Both the position numbers and the translations under genes were made by a program. A stretch of 64,000 bases of DNA from positions 558,001 to 622,000 of the forward strand of contig NZ_VFQE01000001.1 in the NCBI RefSeq assembly GCF_006717095.1. The letters are read 5' to 3'. Below, piece by piece: positions 59,020 to 64,000 of the stretch (position 1 is its first letter; each line of letters starts with the position of its first letter). Below the pieces are notes generated by a model, which was given only the letters and a program-made list of their open reading frames with translations, was not told the DNA's origin and ran no database searches. The stretch comes from Blastococcus colisei. GTDB taxonomy: Bacteria > Actinomycetota > Actinomycetes > Mycobacteriales > Geodermatophilaceae.

Positions 59020-60008
59020 ACGCCGAGCCGGCCGGCGGGGGCAACGCCTGGCCGGACAACCCTGTCCTGGTCGAGGTGTGGCGGTCGGGGTTCCTCGAGT
59101 CGGTGCACCGTGGGTCGCTCGTCGTCCTGGACGCCGCCGGAGAGGTGACCTTCGCCGCCGGCGCGGTCGAGCGGCCGACCCTTCCGCGCTCGTCGAACAA
59201 GCCGGTGCAGGCGACGGCCCTGCTGGCGGCGGGCTGGGCTCCCCGGTCCGCGCGCGAACTGGCCATCGGTGCCGGCTCGCACAACGGTGAGGACGGCCAC
59301 CGCGAGGTGGCCGCCGGGATGCTGGCGGCCGTGGGACTCGCACCGGACGACCTCGGCTGTCCGCCGGCGCTGCCGCAGCACATCGGCACGGAATCGGAGT
59401 GGATCGTCGCCGGTCGTGCGCCGGAGCGACTGGCGATGAACTGCTCGGGCAAGCACGCGGCCATGCTGTCCGCGTGCGTGGCCGCCGGCTGGCCGACGTC
59501 CGGGTACCTGGAGCGCGACCACCCGCTGCAGCAGGCGATCGAGGCGCGGCTGGCCGAGGCCGCCGGAGAGCCGGTGACGGCCGTCGTCGTCGACGGGTGC
59601 GGCGCTCCCCAGCACGCGCTGTCGGTGACCGGACTGGCCCGTGGCGTGCTGTCGCTGGTGCAGGCCGAGAAAGGGACGCGCGAGCGCGCCGTCGCCGACG
59701 GGATGCGGGCCGAGCCCTGGTTCGTAGCCGGCACCGGCCGCGAGGACACCGAGCTCATGCAGGCCGTCCCGGGTCTGCTGGTCAAGGGTGGGGCGGACGG
59801 GGTGCACGTCGCCGCCGTGCCCGACCGTGGTGCCGTGGCCTTCAAGCTCGACGACGGCGGAGACCGCGGGCGCACGCCTGCGCTGGCGGCGGGTCTGCTG
59901 CGGCTCGGGCTGCCCGACGACGTGCTCGCCCGGTGGTTGCTGACCCCCGTCTCCGGCGGTGACGGCGTGGTCGGAGAGGTCCGCGCCGCACCGGAGCTCG
60001 GCCGCTGA
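59016..60008 (+). CDS. Asparaginase II (plant-type-unrelated) family protein
   Basis: 330 aa from CTG 59016. Family marks: NPVLVEVWRSGFLESVHRGS at the N-terminus, SSNKPVQATALL, IGAGSHNGED, MNCSGKHAAML, VDGCGAPQHALS, and LVKGGADGVHVAAVPD near the end. Members hydrolyse asparagine or act on related amides. Starting at GTG 59076 would delete the conserved NPVLVEV segment. CTG 59016 overlaps the rsiG stop in the NTGA arrangement and restores the full family N-terminus, so I chose it. Confidence 0.85.
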   Translation: MNAEPAGGGNAWPDNPVLVEVWRSGFLESVHRGSLVVLDAAGEVTFAAGAVERPTLPRSSNKPVQATALLAAGWAPRSARELAIGAGSHNGEDGHREVAAGMLAAVGLAPDDLGCPPALPQHIGTESEWIVAGRAPERLAMNCSGKHAAMLSACVAAGWPTSGYLERDHPLQQAIEARLAEAAGEPVTAVVVDGCGAPQHALSVTGLARGVLSLVQAEKGTRERAVADGMRAEPWFVAGTGREDTELMQAVPGLLVKGGADGVHVAAVPDRGAVAFKLDDGGDRGRTPALAAGLLRLGLPDDVLARWLLTPVSGGDGVVGEVRAAPELGR

Positions 60009-60042
60009 GCTGCGGCTTCGTGTGATCCGATTCACGGCGGTC

Positions 60043-60093
60043 TGCTAGCAGCTCCGCTTGCAACAGCTAGCACCCCGGCCTATCGTCGTAACC
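60043..60093 (+). promoter_or_regulatory. Promoter and inverted repeat of the XRE-hbhA operon
   Basis: TTGCAA (60058-60063) and TATCGT (60081-60086), 17 bp apart, form a sigma70-type promoter whose start would fall at the GTG of the regulator (60094), a leaderless mRNA. TGCTAGC (60043-60049) and GCTAGCA (60066-60072) flank the -35 element as a 7-bp inverted repeat, a likely autoregulatory operator. Confidence 0.55.
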
Positions 60094-60597
60094 GTGCAGA
60101 CCCCCGGTGAGTTCGTCCGTGAGCAGGTGACGACGGTCCGCTCGACGGTGGATCGGGTCGCCGGCAGCGTGGCGGAATCGGTCGCGGACGCCTCCGGCGT
60201 CGCCGGCGTCAGCTCGCAGGTGGGCGACTTCATCCGTGAGCAGCGCAGTGCTGCCCGGGTGTCGCTGCGCGAGCTGGCTCGCACCGCAGGGGTCAGCAAC
60301 CCGTACCTGTCCCAGGTGGAGCGGGGGCTCCGCAAGCCGTCAGCGGAGATCCTCGCGTCGATCGCCCGGGGTCTGAAGATCTCCGCCGAGTCGCTCTACG
60401 AGCAGGCAGGGATCCTCGACCGGCGCGCCGGCAACCCGGACACGGTGGCGGCGATCCGGTCGGACGAGTCGCTGTCCGAGCGCCACAAGGCGGTCCTGCT
60501 CGAGCTGTACGAGACGTACGTGCGCGAGCACCGGGCCGCAGCCCCGACCTCTTCCCAGCCCGCAGCAGAGACCCGAACCTCCAAGGAGTCAGCATGA
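60094..60597 (+). CDS. XRE-family transcriptional regulator (Rv0474-like)
   Basis: 167 aa. N-terminal ~45 residues are helical (REQVTTVRSTVDRVAGSVAE). The HTH_3/XRE domain is VSLRELARTAGVSNPYLSQVERG followed by KPSAEILASIARGLKISAE (about residues 58-105). The C-terminal helix ends in a Ser/Thr-rich tail. Same gene order as in Mycobacterium: XRE, hbhA, DUF2516. It probably controls itself and hbhA. Start at GTG with no leader; the end overlaps hbhA by 4 nt (ATGA). Confidence 0.88.
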   Translation: MQTPGEFVREQVTTVRSTVDRVAGSVAESVADASGVAGVSSQVGDFIREQRSAARVSLRELARTAGVSNPYLSQVERGLRKPSAEILASIARGLKISAESLYEQAGILDRRAGNPDTVAAIRSDESLSERHKAVLLELYETYVREHRAAAPTSSQPAAETRTSKESA

Positions 60598-61370
60598 CCC
60601 CCACCCAGACCGTGAAGCAGTACGGCGAGACCGCCGTCAAGCTCTACAAGACCCAGCTCCTGGCCACCATCGGCGCCGGCGACCTGGCCGTCGAGCGGGC
60701 CAGGACCGTGCTCGACCAGTTCCGTTCGAAGGCCGAGGCGCTGCCCGGCGAGGCTCAGGTCCAGGCCGACCTGGCCGTCAAGGAGGCCCGGACCCGGGCC
60801 ACCGAGGCTGCCGGCACCGCCCGGACCACGGCGCACCAGCTGGCCGTCGCCGCCCGTCCGGAGGCGCTGCGCAGCACCGTCGCCGGCCTGGTCGAGACCG
60901 CCCGCACCCAGGCGCTCGCCACCGTCGAGACGCTCGCCGAGCGTGGCGCCGAGGTCGTCGAGGAGCTGCGCCAGCAGCCGGGCTTCCGCCGCGTCGTGCG
61001 TCGTGCAGAGCGGGCCGTCGACACCGTCGAGGACGCTCTCGAGGACGTGCTCGAGGACACCGCTGAGGCCGTCGTCGAGGCGTCCAACGAGGTGACCTCG
61101 GTCGCGCAGAAGACCGCCGACAAGGCGACCAAGGTCGCCGCGAAGGCCGAGGACAAGGTCGAGGTCGCCGCCGAGGCGACCAAGACCACCGCCGAGGAGG
61201 CCGTCGAGGCCCCGAAGGCCAAGTCGACCACCGTCAAGGCGGCCGCGCCGGCCAAGAAGAGCACCCCGGCCGCCCGCAAGTCGCCGGCGAAGTCCACCTC
61301 CGCGCGCGTGTCTCGCGCCCGCACCGCCAAGCCGGCCAACCCGACCGCGGTGCCCGCCAAGAAGAGCTGA
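60594..61370 (+). CDS. hbhA: HbhA-like heparin-binding haemagglutinin homologue
   Basis: 258 aa. N-terminal helical coiled-coil part (~1-160: KQYGETAVKLYKTQLLATIG, RARTVLDQFRSKAEAL), then a long Lys/Ala/Glu region and a C-terminal Lys/Ala/Pro tail (APAKKSTPAARKSPAK). In M. tuberculosis HbhA the lysine-rich tail binds heparan sulfate. In a presumed non-pathogen the protein more likely has a cell-surface or lipid/polarity role. Follows the XRE gene through an ATGA overlap. Ends at a strong terminator. Confidence 0.88.
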   Translation: MTPTQTVKQYGETAVKLYKTQLLATIGAGDLAVERARTVLDQFRSKAEALPGEAQVQADLAVKEARTRATEAAGTARTTAHQLAVAARPEALRSTVAGLVETARTQALATVETLAERGAEVVEELRQQPGFRRVVRRAERAVDTVEDALEDVLEDTAEAVVEASNEVTSVAQKTADKATKVAAKAEDKVEVAAEATKTTAEEAVEAPKAKSTTVKAAAPAKKSTPAARKSPAKSTSARVSRARTAKPANPTAVPAKKS

Positions 61371-61394
61371 CGTCCCGGACGTCGGACCACCGAC

Positions 61395-61432
61395 CAGGGC
61401 CCCGGAGCTGCGACACGCGCTCCGGGGCCCTG
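61395..61432 (+). terminator. 14-bp hairpin terminator after hbhA
   Basis: Arms 61395-61408 (CAGGGCCCCGGAGC) and 61419-61432 (GCTCCGGGGCCCTG) are perfectly complementary around a 10-nt loop, 24 nt after the hbhA stop. Confidence 0.85.
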
Positions 61433-61531
61433 TCGCGTTCGAACCGTCCCGGGGCAGGGGCTGTCGGCGGCCACTGATCCGGTCGTGTGCGTGCCCCCGG
61501 AATCGCGGCCGGACGCAGGTAGGCTTCCGGC

Positions 61532-61816
61532 ATGGCGATGTTCGAGGGGTGGGTCCTCCTCATCCTCGGTTGGGCCGGCCTCGCTCTGACCGCCTGGGCG
61601 TTCGTGGATGCCTTGATACGGCCGGCGGCCGGCTTCGTCGCCGCAGGCAAGCTGACCAAGCCCGGCTGGGCGGCGATCACCGGCCTGTCGGTCGTCGCCG
61701 TGTACTTCTTCGGCCTGTTGAGCTTCCTGGGCCTGCCCGCGATCATCGCCGCGATCGTGTACCTGGTCGACGTGCGACCGGCCGTGCGCGGACTGCCGCG
61801 CGGCAACAGCTGGTGA
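61532..61816 (+). CDS. DUF2516 small membrane protein (Rv0476-like)
   Basis: 94 aa with three hydrophobic segments (WVLLILGWAGLALTAWAFVDAL, WAAITGLSVVAVYFF, LPAIIAAIVYLVDV) and the family motif around DALIRPAAGFVAAGKLTKPGW. The order hbhA-DUF2516 matches Mycobacterium. Function unknown. ATG start at 61532. Confidence 0.85.
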   Translation: MAMFEGWVLLILGWAGLALTAWAFVDALIRPAAGFVAAGKLTKPGWAAITGLSVVAVYFFGLLSFLGLPAIIAAIVYLVDVRPAVRGLPRGNSW

Positions 61817-61850
61817 CCCGCTCCTCCTGAGCGCTGCTCCCGGGGCGCCG

Positions 61851-62045
61851 TCAGTCCGACGGCATGAGGAGCCAGAGCACGAGGTAGGCGATGAACTGCG
61901 GGCCGGGAAGCACGCAGGACAGCACGAACGCCAGGCGGAGGCCGTTGCGGGAGAGCCCGTAGCGGCGTGCGATGCCGGCGCAGACCCCGGCGATCACCTT
62001 GTTGCGGGAGTCCCTGCGGAGCCGGTACGGGGTGGGCGTGGTCAT
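61851..62045 (-). CDS. PspC-domain protein, 64 aa
   Basis: A minimal PspC domain: KVIAGVCAGIARRYGLSRNG (family core KxxAGVCxGIAxY) followed by one hydrophobic helix (IAYLVLWLLMPSD). PspC proteins take part in membrane-stress responses. This single-domain form is common in actinobacteria. ATG start at 62043-62045. Divergent from the macrodomain gene. Confidence 0.88.
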   Translation of the reverse strand: MTTPTPYRLRRDSRNKVIAGVCAGIARRYGLSRNGLRLAFVLSCVLPGPQFIAYLVLWLLMPSD

Positions 62046-62068
62046 GCCGCGACCCTACGGTCGTGGAC

Positions 62069-62581
62069 ATGGATCTGCGTGCGGTGCGCGGCGACATCAC
62101 GCAGGTCGACGTGGACGTGGTCGTGAACGCGGCCAATCCCGGACTGCTCGGCGGCGGCGGGGTGGACGGTGCCATCCACGCGGCCGGAGGGCCGTCCATC
62201 CTCGCCGAGTGCCGGGCGGTCAAGGAGCGTCTGCCGGGCGGGCGGCTGCCCCGCGGGCAGGCGGTCGCCACGACGGCCGGACGGCTGCCGGCCCGCTGGG
62301 TGGTGCACACGGCCGGACCGATCTGGTCGGCGAGCCGGGATCTCTCCGAGGTGTTGCGCTCCTGCTATGTCGAGAGCCTCCGGGTGGCCGACGGGCTGGG
62401 CGCGCGCACGGTGGCGTTCCCCGCCATCTCGGCGGGAATCTACGGCTGGCCCTTGAGTGACGCGGCGCGGCAGGCGGTCATCGCGGTGCGGTCGGCGTCG
62501 GTCGAGCATGTCCAGGAGGTGCGGTTCGTCCTGTTCAGCGACGAGGCTCTGGCCGCGTTCGAGGCGGCGCTGACCGGCTGA
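62069..62581 (+). CDS. Macrodomain (ADP-ribose-binding) protein
   Basis: A 170-aa single macro domain. VVVNAANPGLLGGGGVDGAI (about residues 18-37) is the adenosine/ribose loop, and AFPAISAGIYGWP the phosphate loop. Such proteins remove ADP-ribose or O-acetyl groups from modified substrates. A TACGGT element (62056-62061) ends 7 nt before the ATG, suggesting a leaderless mRNA. Convergent with the spermidine-synthase-like gene, 2 nt apart. Confidence 0.92.
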   Translation: MDLRAVRGDITQVDVDVVVNAANPGLLGGGGVDGAIHAAGGPSILAECRAVKERLPGGRLPRGQAVATTAGRLPARWVVHTAGPIWSASRDLSEVLRSCYVESLRVADGLGARTVAFPAISAGIYGWPLSDAARQAVIAVRSASVEHVQEVRFVLFSDEALAAFEAALTG

Positions 62582-62583
62582 CG

Positions 62584-63444
62584 TCAGCGACCGAAGACGC
62601 CCGCGGGTGGCTCGGGCGAGGCGACGGCATCGACGTCGAGGACGGGCCGCGCGGTGCCGACGAATCGCTCGAGGTCGTCGTCGTGGACGACACGGGACGG
62701 CATGGGTTCCCGGGCGCAGCGGCGGACGTAGTCGGCGATGGGCAGTTCGGCGTCGGAGGCGACCGCCACGAGGTTGCCGAACCGGCGGCCGCGCAGGATC
62801 CCCGGTTCGCCGAGGAGGCAGACGTTGCCGAACACCGCGCGCAAGGTGGCGACCTGCGCTCGGGCGAACTGCAGCGGGGGGCCGTCGGCGACGTTGGCGA
62901 CGTGCACGCCACCCGGACGCAGTGCACGGTGAGCCTCCGCGGCGAACTCGGCGCTGGTGAGATGGGCGGGTGTTCGCGCGCCGGCGAAGACGTCGCAGAT
63001 GACGACGTCGGTGCTGGCGGTGTGCAGGGCGGCGAGGCCGACGCGGGCGTCGTCGGCGCGAACCCGGATGCGGGCGCCGCGGGGGAGCGGCAGGTGCTCG
63101 CGGACCAGGTCGGTGAGCGGCTGGTCGACCTCGACGACGCGCTGCCGTGAGCCCGGGCGGGTGGCCGCGACGTAGCGGGGAAGGGTGAGGGCGCCGCCGC
63201 CCAGGTGGACGATGTCGAGCGGGGTTCCCGATTCGGCCGCGAGGTCGAGGACGTGGCCCATCCGGCGGACGTACTCGAACTCCAGGTGCGTCGGGTCGTC
63301 GAGGTCGACGTGGGACTGCGGGGTGCCGTCGACCAGGAGCATCCAGGAGCCGTTCCGGTCGGCGTCGGCGAGCAGCTCCGCGGTGCCGCCGGTGACGGGG
63401 GTCGGGCCCGGCGGCGTCGGCATCCGGCTGTCGGGCCGTCTCAT
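62584..63444 (-). CDS. Spermidine-synthase-like methyltransferase-fold protein
   Basis: 286 aa, a Rossmann-type domain with LDIVHLGGGALTLPRYVA (the GGG.gtlpR motif I, about residues 76-93), RVVEVDQPLTDLV (acidic loop) and VVICDVFAGARTPAHLTSAE. It resembles the spermidine synthase fold, but a decarboxylated-SAM or polyamine specificity cannot be read from the sequence, and many actinobacterial members are of unknown function. The start is ATG at 63442-63444, overlapping the stop of the MDMPI-family gene. Confidence 0.8.
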   Translation of the reverse strand: MRRPDSRMPTPPGPTPVTGGTAELLADADRNGSWMLLVDGTPQSHVDLDDPTHLEFEYVRRMGHVLDLAAESGTPLDIVHLGGGALTLPRYVAATRPGSRQRVVEVDQPLTDLVREHLPLPRGARIRVRADDARVGLAALHTASTDVVICDVFAGARTPAHLTSAEFAAEAHRALRPGGVHVANVADGPPLQFARAQVATLRAVFGNVCLLGEPGILRGRRFGNLVAVASDAELPIADYVRRCAREPMPSRVVHDDDLERFVGTARPVLDVDAVASPEPPAGVFGR

Positions 63445-64000
63445 CGGCCACGGAGGAGTGCTTCGGCGGCCGGGTCGCCGTCCACGGTCACGTCCGCAGG
63501 GCGTCCCCAGAGGTGCAGGAGCAGCTCGTGGACGGGGGCCCGGAGGTGTGCGTCCTCGGTGCCGGTCTGGTCGGTCGTGACGGTGACGGCCCCGCGGACG
63601 ACGCGGACCGACCAGGTGCGGCCGGTGTCGGAGCCGGTGACGGCGACCGACGCGTCGGCGCTCGACAGCGGCTCGGTCGGTGCCCACCGGGGGAGCACCA
63701 CGGTGAGCAGCTCGTCGACGCCGTCCTCGGCGAGGGCGGTGTCGACGGCGACGTGCGCGACGCCGGCCGCCGATTCGAGGTCGCACCGGTGGACGAGGAG
63801 CTCGTGCGCCTGCCGCCGCGCCCAGGATGCGGCGACCTTCTCGGCGGCGGGGCTCATGTGCCAGGCGGGGGCATCCGCTGGTGTGCTGCGCAGCGCCGCC
63901 ACGAGGTCGGCCAGGCCGGCGGCGTACCACTCGAGCAGTCCATCGGTCGGCGGCGACTTCATGGCCCCCGGCGGGGGACGCTCGGTGTGCCCGGCTCGCA
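63441..64000 (-). CDS. Maleylpyruvate isomerase-family (MDMPI/DinB-like) protein, 5' end cut by window
   Basis: About 186 codons are visible. The part read (LLEWYAAGLADLVAALRSTP, ARRQAHELLVHRCDLESAAG, and the C-terminal domain ending VDGDPAAEALLRG) matches the second half of the mycothiol-dependent maleylpyruvate isomerase family. An ATG at 63960-63962 would start the protein inside the family's helix bundle, while the frame stays open to the window end (…RAGHTERPPPGA before that Met). The gene therefore almost certainly continues beyond 64000. HELLVHR holds a conserved metal-site His in the family. Confidence 0.8.
   Translation of the reverse strand, partial: RAGHTERPPPGAMKSPPTDGLLEWYAAGLADLVAALRSTPADAPAWHMSPAAEKVAASWARRQAHELLVHRCDLESAAGVAHVAVDTALAEDGVDELLTVVLPRWAPTEPLSSADASVAVTGSDTGRTWSVRVVRGAVTVTTDQTGTEDAHLRAPVHELLLHLWGRPADVTVDGDPAAEALLRGR

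Noticed and set aside
59076-60008. Asparaginase starting at GTG 59076
   Set aside because: It would lose the conserved N-terminal segment present just upstream in the same frame.
63441-63962. Complete 173-aa protein starting at ATG 63962
   Set aside because: Alignment with the family by eye shows the start would fall mid-domain, and the frame is open to the window edge, so the gene is truncated by the window instead.
1-64000. tRNA, rRNA, transposase or integrase genes
   Set aside because: None was recognised. The possible integration scar at mshD has no visible recombinase in the block.

Overview
The window is about 64 kb of very GC-rich DNA with closely packed genes, frequent GTG starts, many 4-nt NTGA stop/start overlaps and several leaderless-looking starts. 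Together with mycothiol synthase (mshD), a maleylpyruvate-isomerase-family (mycothiol-dependent) protein, GlnR, HbhA, an RsiG-type anti-sigma factor and LytR/CpsA/Psr proteins, this points to a chromosomal segment of an actinobacterium. Gene content fits Geodermatophilaceae or relatives best, but that family assignment is inference. No rRNA, tRNA, CRISPR array or insertion sequence was seen.

Layout. 1-8.8 kb: two acyl-CoA dehydrogenases, a YihY-type membrane protein, two MFS exporters (one with a MarR regulator). 8.8-16.2 kb: HrpA helicase, a membrane protein, a DNA-binding protein facing an array of CATGCAAT direct repeats, an anti-sigma-kinase-like protein and a cytochrome P450. 16.2-22.7 kb: cysDN sulfate activation, a thioesterase, an OmpR-type two-component system and a siderophore-interacting protein. 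22.9-26.9 kb: small stress-type proteins, a coiled-coil repeat protein and a degenerate LCP/LytR_C protein.

27-41 kb is a phosphate-acquisition region. Two complete pstSCAB operons diverge from a central winged-helix regulator with a degenerate receiver. Tandem 11-bp PHO-box-like repeats lie upstream of both pstS genes and of the regulator. The right operon is followed by a phoX alkaline phosphatase with a Tat signal and by tatA, tatC and tatB. The phoX-tatACB block is bracketed by a broken copy of the mshD 3' end on the left and the intact mshD on the right, both in the same orientation, which looks like the scar of an ancient integration or duplication.

41-57.4 kb keeps the gene neighbourhood known from Mycobacterium around Rv0811c-Rv0819 (mshD, glnR, lmeA, cysA, sseC, nitrobindin-like gene, ygfZ), with insertions: a PAS-SpoIIE phosphatase broken by a frameshift, a DUF885 metallopeptidase-like gene, an MMPL/LmeA pair and nhaA. 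A cysteine-rich leader peptide with mutually exclusive hairpins precedes cysA.

55.8-60 kb is a run of translationally coupled genes (fur-like, ygfZ, a BKACE-like enzyme, three 77-bp tandem repeats that each encode a 26-aa mini-ORF, rsiG, an asparaginase-II family gene). 60-61.8 kb carries an XRE regulator, hbhA and a DUF2516 gene, as in Mycobacterium Rv0474-Rv0476. The window ends with a PspC-domain protein, a macrodomain protein, a spermidine-synthase-like protein and a truncated MDMPI-family gene.
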